A DNA stretch of 64,000 nt, from assembly GCF_010233585.1 (NCBI RefSeq), contig NZ_CP045997.1:5151284-5215283 (forward strand), read 5' to 3'. The position numbers and the translations under genes were made by a program. Below the pieces are notes generated by a model, which ran no database searches, was not told where the DNA came from, and worked only from the letters and a program-made list of their open reading frames with translations. Positions 7,238 through 16,999 of this stretch are shown here, piece by piece (position 1 is the first letter of the stretch; each line of letters opens with the position of its first letter). This DNA is from Spirosoma endbachense (GTDB lineage: Bacteria; Bacteroidota; Bacteroidia; Cytophagales; Spirosomataceae).

Positions 7238-10200
7238 TTACGACAATTCAACCACACAGTCGTCCTGTTCGACCACAACGCCTTCTTTGAGCGGAATCTT
7301 ATCGACCTTCCCTGCTTTAGGGGCTGCTACGATACTTTCCATTTTCATGGCCTCAATCACAAACAGCGGCTGGTTTTTCTTAACCTCATCGCCCGCTTTA
7401 ACCAGTATTTTTGTGAGCCGACCTTGCAGGGGAGCGCCCACATCGCCCGCTTTACCAATCTTGGCGTTCATCGCTTTTTCAACCTTCGACGCTCTGTCGC
7501 GAACCTGAACCTGGCGGCTCTGTCCATTCAGTTCAAAGGTAATTGTCCGCATTCCGAACTCATTCGGTTCTGATTTGAACAACAGCCGAACAAGGATATT
7601 TTTACCCTCTTCAATGTTGATCAAAATCTCTTCATTCTCTTTCAGACCGTAGAAAAATGCCGGGGTCGGAATAATGCTGACATCGCCATATTGCTCGTTG
7701 GCTTTATAGTATTCGTCATACACCTTCGGATACATCTGATACGACAGATAATCGACGAACCCATCACTCAACGGATATTTCTTCTGGAAAGCGGCAAAAT
7801 CGGCGTCGAAGTCAATCGGTTTAAGGTGCTCATTTGGACGCCCGGTGATGGGTTGATCGCCCTTCAGGATAACCTGCTGGATATCTTTTGGGAAACCGCC
7901 TACGGGTTGGCCCAGAATCCCTTTCATCAGTTCTTTCACCGATTCCGGAAACGATAGCGATTCGCCCCGAGTCAATACGTCATCGGCGGTCAGGTTGTTG
8001 GCGGTCATGAAAATCGCCATGTCTCCCACCACTTTCGACGAAGGAGTTACCTTCACAATATCACCGAACAATTGGTTCGCTACCGAATAATTCTTTTTGA
8101 GTGTTTCGAATTTGTCGCCCAGGCCCGTTGCAAAAGCCTGCGGTTTCAGGTTTGAATACTGCCCTCCCGGAATTTCATTCTCGTACACTTCAGCGCTCCC
8201 CGCTTTCATACCCGACTCGAATGGGTAGTAGTATTCGCGGACGTCTTCCCAATAGTTGGAGTACGCATTGAGCGACGATAAATTGATGGGACATTCGCGT
8301 TCATGCCCCTGCATCATGGCGACAACGGAATTGAAATTGGGTTGCGAGGTTAGGCCCGACAAGGCTCCCAGCGCACAATCGACGATGTCGACACCGGCAT
8401 CAATGGCTTTTAGGTAGGTCGCGGCCTGAATGCCTGCCGTATCGTGCGTGTGCAGATGAACCGGGATGCTCACCGCTTTTTTCAATTCGCGTACCAGTAC
8501 ATCAGCCGCCAGCGGTTTCAGAAGGCCCGCCATGTCTTTGATGGCCAGCATATGCGCACCTTCGTCTTCGAGTTGCCGGGCCAGATCCAGGTAATATTGC
8601 AGATTATACTTCTTGTGTTTTGCCGGATCGAGCATGTCGCCAGTGTAGCAGATAGCCGCTTCGCAAAGGGCGTCTGTCCGTTCGCGAACGGCTCGAATGC
8701 TCACTTTCATGGCTTCATTCCAGTTCAGGGAGTCGAAGATCCGGAAGATATCGATACCCGTTTCCCAGGATTTTTCGACGAATTTTTCAATCAGATTGTC
8801 CGGATAGGCCGAATAGCCAACCGCATTGGAGCCCCGGAACAGCATTTGTAGCAGCATGTTCGGCATGGCTTCGCGTAGGGCGGCCAGGCGTTTCCACGGA
8901 CTTTCGTAGAGGAACCGCATCGATACGTCGAACGTAGCTCCACCCCATACTTCCATGGAGAACAGATCTGGATGGTTTTTGGCAAACCCTTCGGCTACTT
9001 TTTGCAGATCCTGCGTTCGAACGCGGGTTGCCAGCAGCGACTGGTGACCATCGCGGAAGGTCGTATCGGTATAGAGAACGCACTTCTGGTCGAGTACCCA
9101 CTGTGTAAAGTTCTCCCGGCCCAATTCCTTCAATCGATCCCGATTCCCGGCAGGGTAGGGGCCAAATGTATCGTAAGGAGGTACGATAGGCGTCCTGAAA
9201 AACTTGGTATCATCTTTCTTTTTTACTTCCGGATTGCCGTTGACAATAACGTCGGCGAGGTAGTTAAGCACCCGTGTCGAGCGGTCCTGTGGCTTCCGTA
9301 AGTCAAACAGCTCCGGGTGTGATTCGATGAACGAAACCCGCGCTTCTCCGCGCTGAAAAATTGGGTGGCTGATTACATTCAGCAGGAATCCAATGTTGGT
9401 CTTTACGCCCCGAATCCGGAATTCCAGCAAAGCACGGGTCAGGCGTTGAGTGGCTCCCTTTAAGGTTCGGCCCCGCGCCGATACCTTTACGATCATCGAG
9501 TCGAAGTAGGGCGAAATTTTCATGCCCGCATAGCTACTGCCTTCATCGAGCCGTATGCCGAAACCAGCCGCATTACGGTAGGCGATGATCGTGCCAAAAT
9601 CAGGCTTGAACCCGTTGGTTGGGTCTTCGGTAGTGATTCGACACTGAATTGCGAATCCATTCAGCGGAATCTCATCCTGATGGTGGATGTAGATGCCGTT
9701 ATCAGATAGTTTGTAACCCATCGCAATCAGGATTTGTGTCCTGACAATATCGATGCCCGTTACTTCTTCCGTGATCGTATGCTCAACCTGAATTCGGGGG
9801 TTGACCTCGATAAAATAAATGTTTTCGTTTTTATCGACCAGAAATTCAACAGTACCTGCGTTCGAATACTTCACGGCCCGACCCAACTGAAGCGCATATT
9901 CATACAGTTTCTGTTTGGTTTCCTGCTTCAAACCAAAGGAGGGCGCTACCTCAACAACCTTCTGGAATCGGCGCTGAACCGAGCAATCGCGTTCGTATAG
10001 GTGAACGATATTGCCGTGCTGATCGCCAAGGAGCTGTACTTCAATATGTTTGGGGTCTTCAATGAATTTTTCCAGAAAAATGGTGTCATCCCCGAACGCA
10101 TTACGCGCTTCATTTTTGGCCTCCGTAAATGCTTTTTCAAATTCTTCGGCCTGACGTACAACCCGCATCCCACGTCCACCGCCACCGGCAGCGGCTTTCA

Positions 10201-10690
10201 CCATAACCGGAAAACCAATCCGCTCGGCTTCTGACAGGGCAAACTCCGGGCTCATGTTTTCTTCTCGAGAATCAGGAATAAGGGGCACCCCTGCCGTAGT
10301 CGCCAGATTTTTCGCTCTTACTTTATCGCCCAGCGCATCCATCGCTTCCGGCGACGGCCCAACGAAAATAATACCTTCTTCGCGGCACCGGCGGGCTAGC
10401 TTTACGTTTTCAGATAAAAAACCATATCCTGGGTGAATCGCGTCGATCTTATGCCGTTTAGCCAGTAGAACGATACCTTCGACATCGAGATAGGGTTTCA
10501 GAGGTTCCTCGTCGCGGCCGATCTGATAGGCTTCATCGGCTTTGTAACGGTGCAGTGAATAACGGTCTTCGTAGGTGTAAACGGCAACAGTCGTGATGCC
10601 AAGCTCGGTAGCAGCCCGCATGATACGGATAGCGATTTCACCCCGATTGGCGACTAATAGACGTTTGATGGGACGGATGTATTCCTTCAT
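7238..10690 (-). CDS. pyc: Pyruvate carboxylase, single-chain
   Basis: It carboxylates pyruvate to oxaloacetate with ATP and bicarbonate, an anaplerotic step. Domain order is biotin carboxylase (about 1-450, with KRLLVANRGEIAIRI and AAAGGGGRGMR), carboxyltransferase TIM barrel (about 530-810, with TDTTFRDGHQSLLATR), a PYC/OADA conserved region (about 830-1030), and a C-terminal biotinyl domain with the biotin lysine near 1116 in EAMKMES. About 1150 residues is the expected full length. The ATG at 10690 is preferred to a TTG at 10699. No biotin ligase gene is nearby. Confidence 0.97.
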   Translation of the reverse strand: MKEYIRPIKRLLVANRGEIAIRIMRAATELGITTVAVYTYEDRYSLHRYKADEAYQIGRDEEPLKPYLDVEGIVLLAKRHKIDAIHPGYGFLSENVKLARRCREEGIIFVGPSPEAMDALGDKVRAKNLATTAGVPLIPDSREENMSPEFALSEAERIGFPVMVKAAAGGGGRGMRVVRQAEEFEKAFTEAKNEARNAFGDDTIFLEKFIEDPKHIEVQLLGDQHGNIVHLYERDCSVQRRFQKVVEVAPSFGLKQETKQKLYEYALQLGRAVKYSNAGTVEFLVDKNENIYFIEVNPRIQVEHTITEEVTGIDIVRTQILIAMGYKLSDNGIYIHHQDEIPLNGFAIQCRITTEDPTNGFKPDFGTIIAYRNAAGFGIRLDEGSSYAGMKISPYFDSMIVKVSARGRTLKGATQRLTRALLEFRIRGVKTNIGFLLNVISHPIFQRGEARVSFIESHPELFDLRKPQDRSTRVLNYLADVIVNGNPEVKKKDDTKFFRTPIVPPYDTFGPYPAGNRDRLKELGRENFTQWVLDQKCVLYTDTTFRDGHQSLLATRVRTQDLQKVAEGFAKNHPDLFSMEVWGGATFDVSMRFLYESPWKRLAALREAMPNMLLQMLFRGSNAVGYSAYPDNLIEKFVEKSWETGIDIFRIFDSLNWNEAMKVSIRAVRERTDALCEAAICYTGDMLDPAKHKKYNLQYYLDLARQLEDEGAHMLAIKDMAGLLKPLAADVLVRELKKAVSIPVHLHTHDTAGIQAATYLKAIDAGVDIVDCALGALSGLTSQPNFNSVVAMMQGHERECPINLSSLNAYSNYWEDVREYYYPFESGMKAGSAEVYENEIPGGQYSNLKPQAFATGLGDKFETLKKNYSVANQLFGDIVKVTPSSKVVGDMAIFMTANNLTADDVLTRGESLSFPESVKELMKGILGQPVGGFPKDIQQVILKGDQPITGRPNEHLKPIDFDADFAAFQKKYPLSDGFVDYLSYQMYPKVYDEYYKANEQYGDVSIIPTPAFFYGLKENEEILINIEEGKNILVRLLFKSEPNEFGMRTITFELNGQSRQVQVRDRASKVEKAMNAKIGKAGDVGAPLQGRLTKILVKAGDEVKKNQPLFVIEAMKMESIVAAPKAGKVDKIPLKEGVVVEQDDCVVELS

Positions 10691-10990
10691 AATTCTCAAT
10701 AAAAGCAGCTTAAAGCTATGAGATTGTCAAATGACAAAGCAAGATTGTTGAAAATTCTGAAAAACCATCCATTCACCGTAGGATCATTGGATAAGACAGG
10801 ATTTTCAAGGAATATTACAGGATTAGTCTGTTTTCTATAATCTGTATACGTCTCGTACGCAATCGGCATAAAAATCGTGATCTTTTACAAGGTTTTCGTT
10901 CAGGTATATGCTATGGTTTAATGGCTAACCGTGGCACATACCTGAGGTAGATTGCCAAAAATATAGAGCCGTAATGATGCTAACAATGAG
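10691..10990. other. Intergenic region upstream of pyc
   Basis: About 300 bases with no gene seen. On the minus strand a TTTG followed 16 bases later by TAGCTTTA, near 10710-10740, loosely resembles the Bacteroidota promoter pattern, but the match is weak. Confidence 0.4.
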
Positions 10991-11782
10991 CTACTTGGTT
11001 GCGGCTTTTCCTGCCCAATAGGCAATTAATCCTACGCCAGCTTTATTGATGAGATCAGCAAGTGAATAGGCGATATGAAGCCAGTTCGTATCGATGTCGA
11101 GTACCGTCAGACTATAACCGATTGGGTAAACACCCCAGAATGTAACGGTAGTAAGTGCCATCAATCGATAAGCCCATTGCTCTTCGGGCAAGGCGTGGCT
11201 TGCAAATTGCTTCCAGAATTTGTGGAGGCTAATGGGGATCATGACGTAGCCAATCGCTGAAACTCCGCCCCAGAGTAATTTTGGGCCGACCAGAATTTCG
11301 TTGTCGAACGCAAGCTGTTGCTCGCCAAGGTAGCCAGCCAAAATCATAAAGAAATCAGCCAGTAGCATGATCATTAATGGGCGCTTAATGCTTCGTAAGT
11401 CGATTCTGAGCATCAATACCATGTTGATCAGCAACAGGGGCGTGGTAACGGCCCATTCCATGTACCGATATTGGCCAATGGCGTTATAGGATTCCCGAAT
11501 AAGTGTTTGCCGGTTTTCTGCATCCGAAAGAGTAGCCAGCTCGGCCAGCATATCGTGGTAGTAGCCTTGTATGAAGAAGTAGGAAAGACCCGCAATGGCT
11601 GAAACAATGGCCGTCAGGGTTTGCGATGTCTGGTAGCTGGAACTGACACGGGTACGCGCCGATAATGCAAAGATAAAATTTCCCAGAAAAGCGTACATGG
11701 TCACCATCAAAAGGAAGTAAGTGACCATGGAAAGTAAGCCAACAGCGCCCGCCGTTGGAATAAATGTATCGGATAGCTTCAT
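10991..11782 (-). CDS. Microbial (type I) rhodopsin with E-T-N helix C motif
   Basis: A seven-helix retinal protein of 263 residues from the ATG at 11782. The retinal lysine is K247 in LADLINKAGVG with its partner D243; helix C reads RYMEWAVTTPLLLIN; helix F has WGVYPIGY. Aligned to bacteriorhodopsin, the D85/T89/D96 positions are E109, T113 and N120, so the proton-acceptor site is Glu and the donor site is not acidic. This differs from DTE proton pumps, NDQ sodium pumps and NTQ chloride pumps. Transport activity is therefore open. No carotene dioxygenase or carotenoid gene is in the window. An in-frame ATG at 11818 would lie inside the preceding hairpin. Confidence 0.9.
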   Translation of the reverse strand: MKLSDTFIPTAGAVGLLSMVTYFLLMVTMYAFLGNFIFALSARTRVSSSYQTSQTLTAIVSAIAGLSYFFIQGYYHDMLAELATLSDAENRQTLIRESYNAIGQYRYMEWAVTTPLLLINMVLMLRIDLRSIKRPLMIMLLADFFMILAGYLGEQQLAFDNEILVGPKLLWGGVSAIGYVMIPISLHKFWKQFASHALPEEQWAYRLMALTTVTFWGVYPIGYSLTVLDIDTNWLHIAYSLADLINKAGVGLIAYWAGKAATK

Positions 11783-11790
11783 AAAAAAAA

Positions 11791-11830
11791 CAGTACTGTC
11801 GAATGAGAACCGGCTCATTCAGCAGTACTG
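11791..11830 (-). terminator. Terminator-like hairpin directly before the rhodopsin start
   Basis: Read on the minus strand, CAGTACTG and GAATGAG arms pair with one two-base mismatch around a 6-base loop, then eight T residues run straight into the ATG at 11782. It is 20 bases past the DUF305-like stop. It should end the upstream transcript or attenuate read-through into the rhodopsin gene. Confidence 0.7.
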
Positions 11831-11849
11831 TCGCTATACTTAGTACTGG

Positions 11850-12503
11850 TTAGTTCTGCTTGGGTAATGCGGCTTTAGCCTGGGTCATTTCTGCCTGTGC
11901 TTTCGTGACCAGTTTCTGAGCGTAATCTTTCAGTGTAGCATTTTTGCCGTATTGCAGATATGTATTGGCCAGATCGATGGCATCCTGCCGGTGATCGAGC
12001 AGAATAGTAACGAAGTTCTTATCGAAATCACTTGTCAGTTTATCTTCTATACCACCCTGCTGTAGTTTCAGCGCCATAGCCTGCACATTGCGGCTCTGTT
12101 GCTGGGTGAATGCCTGATTAGGGCGGGATGGCTTAAGTTGCTTCAAGGTTTCGTCGACCAAAGCCGCATCGCTTTGGGTGGCCGTTAATAAAGTCTGGGC
12201 CATCTGTTTCAGTGATGAATCTTTGCCATTCTGAATCTCCTGCTTCAATAAATCCTGTTCGCCCTGGGTGTGGAGCTTTGTCTGGAATGCATAATCAAAG
12301 TCGGGGTCACCCGTTGGCTGTAATTTCTTGATTTTATCCATCATTTGCCGCATTGGTTGCAGCAGTTGTGTTTTAGCCGGGTCAGTCGTTGCTGTAGACG
12401 CCGTAGCTGCGCCGGTAGTCGCCTGCGCACAAGCAACTAATGAGCCACCAGCCAGTGAGCCTGCCAGCAGCCAAAGGAAGATATTAGCGTGTAGGGTTTT
12501 CAT
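11850..12503 (-). CDS. DUF305/DUF4142-like lipoprotein
   Basis: A 217-residue predicted lipoprotein, with signal peptide and lipobox LVAC at C25 followed by an Ala/Thr-rich linker. The mature part is helical, with two similar halves: one with DPDFDYAFQTKLHTQGEQDL, the other with FDKNFVTILLDHRQDAIDLA. These resemble the ferritin-like helical bundles of DUF305 and DUF4142. The role is unknown; family members are often linked to metal or stress handling. The ATG at 12503 puts the signal peptide first. The rhodopsin gene follows on the same strand. Confidence 0.75.
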   Translation of the reverse strand: MKTLHANIFLWLLAGSLAGGSLVACAQATTGAATASTATTDPAKTQLLQPMRQMMDKIKKLQPTGDPDFDYAFQTKLHTQGEQDLLKQEIQNGKDSSLKQMAQTLLTATQSDAALVDETLKQLKPSRPNQAFTQQQSRNVQAMALKLQQGGIEDKLTSDFDKNFVTILLDHRQDAIDLANTYLQYGKNATLKDYAQKLVTKAQAEMTQAKAALPKQN

Positions 12504-12617
12504 CGTGTTTAATTTATTATAAGTACGATACGATAGTTGGATAAACGCTGCCAAGTTAAGCAGCTCCTTATTAAAGACAAACTAAGGCAAAAATGGTTTA
12601 ACACATTCTTCATGTTG

Positions 12618-13418
12618 CTAGGCAGAATTGTTAGTACTCATGACCGTAACGGTTTGCCCACTTATGGGCATCACGATCTCTACTGTTGGCCATCGATCGT
12701 GCAATAGATCTGCCAGAGCCCGCAGGCCCCATTCTTCGCTCCGCAGGTGCCCAATGGAAATGACGGCTATGCCCGTATCATCTACGGCCGGCTGCGCTGG
12801 TTTTCTATACTGACCGGTCAAATAAAGATCAGCGTTGCGCTCGTAGGCTTCCCGAATTAAGCCCTCATTCATCGCCCCCACAACCGCAATTCGGCTAATC
12901 GTATGGGCCCCCGTTGGGCAACGGCCTGCTTCGGCTCTATCATATCCGCCAAAGAGACTGTTAACTTCCCGAAGTAGGGCATCAAATTCCTGCCCGACAA
13001 TATCGAATAGCATACCGATGGGGCGCTCGGGAAGCAATTTGCCATTGTCGGCTGTTGCCTGCTTGAATCCCAATGGTTCAGGTTGTCCAAGTTTGCTCAT
13101 TAGACTGGCCAGTAGGGGATTGTAACCCATTGTCAGCGTTTCATCGAACGGTAAGTGATGCGATAAAATGCCAATATCCTGAGGGATTCTGATCGTATCG
13201 AGCTTCCACGGACGATGGATCCAGAGCGCATCGATTTGATGATCAGCAATCCATTCGGGCAAATCAGGCCAGGGTTCGAGGGCAAGGCCCAAACGCGTAA
13301 CGGGCCGGTCAGAAGGGTGATAAATTCCGCCTTGTTCACTATGATCATAGCGATCGATAGAAAATTCGTTTTTCAGGAAATCGGCTAGTTCATTAAGGCT
13401 GCACCATTGATTATTCAT
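12618..13418 (-). CDS. NIF3-like dinuclear metal protein (DUF34)
   Basis: The NIF3/DUF34 fold is indicated by the metal-site block ILSHHLPFDE and the C-terminal pattern AVVGAMNEGLIREAYE, ADLYLTGQYRK and SIGHLRSEEWGL. Family proteins bind two metals; one member is annotated as GTP cyclohydrolase I type 2, but function is generally unsettled. About 266 residues is shorter than versions with an inserted PII-like domain. The start is uncertain: ATG at 13418 or GTG at 13445. Confidence 0.8.
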   Translation of the reverse strand: MNNQWCSLNELADFLKNEFSIDRYDHSEQGGIYHPSDRPVTRLGLALEPWPDLPEWIADHQIDALWIHRPWKLDTIRIPQDIGILSHHLPFDETLTMGYNPLLASLMSKLGQPEPLGFKQATADNGKLLPERPIGMLFDIVGQEFDALLREVNSLFGGYDRAEAGRCPTGAHTISRIAVVGAMNEGLIREAYERNADLYLTGQYRKPAQPAVDDTGIAVISIGHLRSEEWGLRALADLLHDRWPTVEIVMPISGQTVTVMSTNNSA

Positions 13419-13767
13419 ACGCCAAACACCTGCTATTTTTGACACAAATTACTTGTCATCAACAGGAAGGTTAAATTTAATGATCAGGTTGTCAACTAAA
13501 TAAACCTCGCAAAAACGTTCCTGTTCAGTATTTTAATCTGCCGTTTACTCAAACCCGTTTGACTTTGTCATAAAGAAAGTAGTAAGTTTGCGGTCTAAAT
13601 GCGCTCGCTGCAGCGCCCGAAAAGCCCATGAAGTTCCTCGCTTAAAAACCCACGCGGTTTTTTCTTCTTCAAGTTCCTGTCGCCCAGCTGGGCCGATCGT
13701 TTCCATTTTACTATTCTTCATGCATTGTCTGTAGTCATCGTGACTTCGGCATAGCCTTTTTGATCCA
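13419..13767. other. Intergenic region between divergent genes
   Basis: About 350 bases between the NIF3-like gene and the MATE gene. No gene or clear structure seen. A long minus-strand open frame entering from the MATE gene is composed of Arg/Thr/Ser-rich shadow sequence. Confidence 0.4.
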
Positions 13768-15153
13768 ATGACCAAATTTTTTCGGTTATTCCTGGCCGCA
13801 TTGCGTGGTACAGAAACCAATTTTACGTCCGGTAGTATCAACCGGGCCATCTTTTTACTGTCGGTTCCGATGATTCTGGAAATGGTCATGGAGTCGCTGT
13901 TTGCCGTTGTCGATGTATTTTTTGTCGCCAAAATCGGTACAGAAGCCATTGCTACTGTGGGCCTTACCGAATCGGTGCTGACCATTGTATACTCCATTGC
14001 TATTGGCCTCAGCACAGCCGCCACTGCCCTTGTATCCCGCCGGGTTGGTGAGGAAAACCACCGGGGGGCAGGTACCGTGGTGGGGCAGGTCATTCTGGTG
14101 TCAACAGCATTAGGACTCTTCATGGGCCTGGTCGGTTTTGCCTTTGCCGAAGATATACTGCGACTGATGGGTGGCGACGAAAAGCTGATCGGCAATGGTG
14201 TAGGGTTCACCCGGATGATTTTCGCCAGCGCGCCCGCGATCATGTTACTCTATACACTGAGTGGCTGTTTGCGCGGTTCGGGCGATGCGTCGGTGGCGAT
14301 GCGGTCGCTGTGGCTGGCTAACGGCGTCAACATTGTGCTATGTCCGGTATTTATTTTCGGACTGGGGCCATTTCCTGAACTGGGTGTTATGGGGTCGGCG
14401 GTGGCAACGACCATTGGCCGAACGATGGGCGTTCTGTATCAATTAAACGCCCTGACGCGTGTGAAAGGGGCCATTCAGGTGTTGCGCTCGGATGTTATAC
14501 CCGATATGAGTCTGATCAAAAATCTGCTCAGTCTGGCTGTTGGAGGAACCAGTCAGTTTCTGGTTGGCTCGGCCAGCTGGATATTCCTGACGCGTATTTT
14601 ATCGACCTTTGGTAGCGATGTGGTGGCTGGGTATACCATTGCCATTCGGATTATTGTGTTTACAATTCTGCCTTCGTGGGGTATGGCCAATGCGGCTGCT
14701 ACGCTGGTTGGGCAGAATCTGGGGGCTAATCAGCCCGAACGTGCCGAAACCTCCGCCTGGCGGGCGGCTTTCTGCAACATGCTCTTTTTAGCCGCCGTTG
14801 GCGTTGGTTTCTTCCTGGGGGCCACTCCCATAGTTGGCTTGTTCGACAACAACGTCCGGGTAGTAGCCATCGCGGTAGAATGTCTGCGCGTATTTTGCCT
14901 GGGCTATCTGTTTATGGCGTATGGAATGGTATTGAGCCAGTCGCTCAATGGCGCAGGCGACACCCGTACCCCAACAATCATTAACATTTTTTGTTTTTGG
15001 GTCGTTGAAATTCCACTTGCCTATACGCTTGCTCACCTACTGAACTGGGGTCCTGAGGGTGTATTCTGGTCGGTAGCTATCAGCGAGACATTATTGGCAG
15101 GAATTGCGATCTGGGTTTTCCGGCGGGGACACTGGAAAATGGTTCAGGTGTAA
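13768..15153 (+). CDS. MATE family efflux transporter
   Basis: A polytopic protein of 461 residues with twelve expected helices in two MatE halves. The first half starts IFLLSVPMILEMVMESLFAVVD, the usual MATE helix 1. The second half starts near 245 with LSLAVGGTSQFLVGSASWIF. MATE proteins export cationic drugs or metabolites with Na+ or H+. Substrate unknown. Monocistronic as far as can be seen. Confidence 0.93.
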   Translation: MTKFFRLFLAALRGTETNFTSGSINRAIFLLSVPMILEMVMESLFAVVDVFFVAKIGTEAIATVGLTESVLTIVYSIAIGLSTAATALVSRRVGEENHRGAGTVVGQVILVSTALGLFMGLVGFAFAEDILRLMGGDEKLIGNGVGFTRMIFASAPAIMLLYTLSGCLRGSGDASVAMRSLWLANGVNIVLCPVFIFGLGPFPELGVMGSAVATTIGRTMGVLYQLNALTRVKGAIQVLRSDVIPDMSLIKNLLSLAVGGTSQFLVGSASWIFLTRILSTFGSDVVAGYTIAIRIIVFTILPSWGMANAAATLVGQNLGANQPERAETSAWRAAFCNMLFLAAVGVGFFLGATPIVGLFDNNVRVVAIAVECLRVFCLGYLFMAYGMVLSQSLNGAGDTRTPTIINIFCFWVVEIPLAYTLAHLLNWGPEGVFWSVAISETLLAGIAIWVFRRGHWKMVQV

Positions 15154-15400
15154 TGCTATTCAGTTGGTTTCGGCAGAATGATCGGGCAGATTCGCTGTCG
15201 AAACTTTTAGTCAAAATGGCCCGTTATAATTTACAGGCTTATAGCTTATCAGAAAGAGGCCCTTTGGGTTAATAACACCTGATGGATTGATCATCGCATT
15301 GGCGAGCAGTTTTTCAGGATCGGGTTTGCGGATCTGATAGTACCTGGGAAATACGCTCTTTCATAAGCTATAAATTGCCTAATCACCACTAAGAATTTAC

Positions 15401-16684
15401 ATGGTCGACACTCATAAACAACCCGAAACCGCTGTGTTGGTCGCGCTGATTACGCAAAAGCAAACCGCCGACCAAACCAAAGAATACATAGACGAATTAG
15501 CGTTCCTGGCCGAAACGTCGGGTGTTAAAACGATAAAATCATTTACCCAAAAACTCGATCGGCCCGATACCCGGACCTTCGTGGGCAAGGGGAAACTGGA
15601 AGAAATTCAAACCTTTATTCTGGCTAATCCGGTCGATAGCATCATTTTCGATGATGATCTGACTCCGGCTCAAGTGCGTAACCTCGAAGCTGAATTTAAG
15701 GAGATCAAAGTCCTTGATCGTAGCCTGCTTATTCTGAATATTTTTTCGATGCGGGCGCAGACAGCCCAGTCGCGTGTTCAGGTCGAACTGGCCCAATATC
15801 AGTATCTGTATCCACGTCTGACTCGTATGTGGACGCACCTTAGCCGCCAGAAAGGTGGTACGGGAATGCGCGGACCGGGTGAGAAGGAGCTTGAAACTGA
15901 CCGCCGGATTGTAAAAGACCGAATCGCGTTTCTGAAGGAGAAACTCGCCAAGATCGATAAACAAAGTGTCACACGTCGAAAAGAACGAGATCGGTTGGTG
16001 CGGGTAGCTCTGGTGGGTTACACAAACGTTGGTAAATCGACCCTCATGCGAACGATGGCTAAAACGGACGTGTTTGCCGAAAATAAGCTTTTTGCTACGG
16101 TCGATTCGACGGTTCGGAAGGTAACCCTCGGTAATATCCCGTTCCTGTTGACAGATACCGTCGGGTTTATCCGTAAACTGCCAACAACGCTGATCGAGTC
16201 GTTTAAATCGACATTGGACGAGGTACGTGAGGCTGATATTCTGGTTCATGTGGTGGATGTCTCACATCCGAATTTTGAAGAGCAGATTGAGGTTGTCAAT
16301 ACGACGCTGGCCGATATTAATGCCGCCGATAAACCGATGGTGCTGGTTTTCAATAAAATGGACCAATTTGCGCCAAAAGACGAATGGGCAGAGAAAACTC
16401 CTTCGTTGGCCGACGATGAATTCAGTGATGACTTGTCGCACGAAGAAGTTGTCATTCCGGTTGCTGTGCGCCGGAAAACGGCGCTGGAGTATTTGAAGAA
16501 AACCTACCTGGCCCAAAAGGCAGATTATGTTGCCTTCATTTCGGCGCAGACTGGCGAGAACGTCGGTGAGCTACGGGAGTTGCTTTATGATCTGGTCAAG
16601 GAGAAACATTACCAGATTTACCCAAACTGGGTGCATGTACCACTAACCGAATCGGCCGAATATGGCGACGGTTTGGCAGGTTGA
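15401..16684 (+). CDS. hflX: GTPase HflX
   Basis: A ribosome-associated GTPase that splits stalled or stressed ribosomes. It has an N-terminal HflX domain (to about 190, with FVGKGKLEEI and the glycine-rich QKGGTGMRGPGEKELE), then a G domain with GYTNVGKS at 206-213, DTVGFIRKLP (G3) and NKMD (G4). Its 427 residues are typical. A terminator and tRNA-Arg follow. Confidence 0.96.
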   Translation: MVDTHKQPETAVLVALITQKQTADQTKEYIDELAFLAETSGVKTIKSFTQKLDRPDTRTFVGKGKLEEIQTFILANPVDSIIFDDDLTPAQVRNLEAEFKEIKVLDRSLLILNIFSMRAQTAQSRVQVELAQYQYLYPRLTRMWTHLSRQKGGTGMRGPGEKELETDRRIVKDRIAFLKEKLAKIDKQSVTRRKERDRLVRVALVGYTNVGKSTLMRTMAKTDVFAENKLFATVDSTVRKVTLGNIPFLLTDTVGFIRKLPTTLIESFKSTLDEVREADILVHVVDVSHPNFEEQIEVVNTTLADINAADKPMVLVFNKMDQFAPKDEWAEKTPSLADDEFSDDLSHEEVVIPVAVRRKTALEYLKKTYLAQKADYVAFISAQTGENVGELRELLYDLVKEKHYQIYPNWVHVPLTESAEYGDGLAG

Positions 16685-16716
16685 CGGATTTTCGTCAAAT
16701 TTGTATTTACAAAGAC

Positions 16717-16744
16717 GAGCGGTCAGAATGGCCGCTCCTTTTTT
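16717..16744 (+). terminator. Terminator after hflX
   Basis: GAGCGGTCA and TGGCCGCTC pair (one G-U) around GAA, followed by a CTTTTTT tract ending at the tRNA start. Confidence 0.75.
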
Positions 16745-16816
16745 GGTCTCGTAGTTCAACGGATAGAATAGACGTTTCCTAAACGTTTGATATGGGTTCG
16801 ATTCCCGTCGAGACCA
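16745..16816 (+). tRNA. tRNA-Arg (anticodon CCT)
   Basis: 72 nt without encoded CCA. The acceptor stem GGTCTCG pairs with CGAGACC and A is the discriminator. The anticodon arm is GACGT-TTCCTAA-ACGTT with CCT at positions 34-36, reading AGG. The T arm contains GGTTCGATTCC. A tyrosine recombinase begins 183 bases downstream in the same direction, so the 3' end is the likely attachment site of the element. Confidence 0.95.
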
Positions 16817-16999
16817 CCCCCTTCCAAATCAAGGCTAATCAGTTTCGGAGTATAAAAGCTCTATATCAACTGGTTAGCCTATTTTTATGTGCTGTACTTT
16901 ACTAAAACTAATTCGGTTTAATAAAGTAAATCCGTCACCTATTCCGTCACCTGATTCGTTTTTTATTCTATCTTTGGTTTGACCAAGCCAAACCAACCA

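Noticed and set aside
13545..14243. 232-codon minus-strand frame opposite the MATE gene
   Set aside because: Low-complexity Arg/Thr/Ser/Met composition and full overlap with a clear transporter gene mark it as a shadow.
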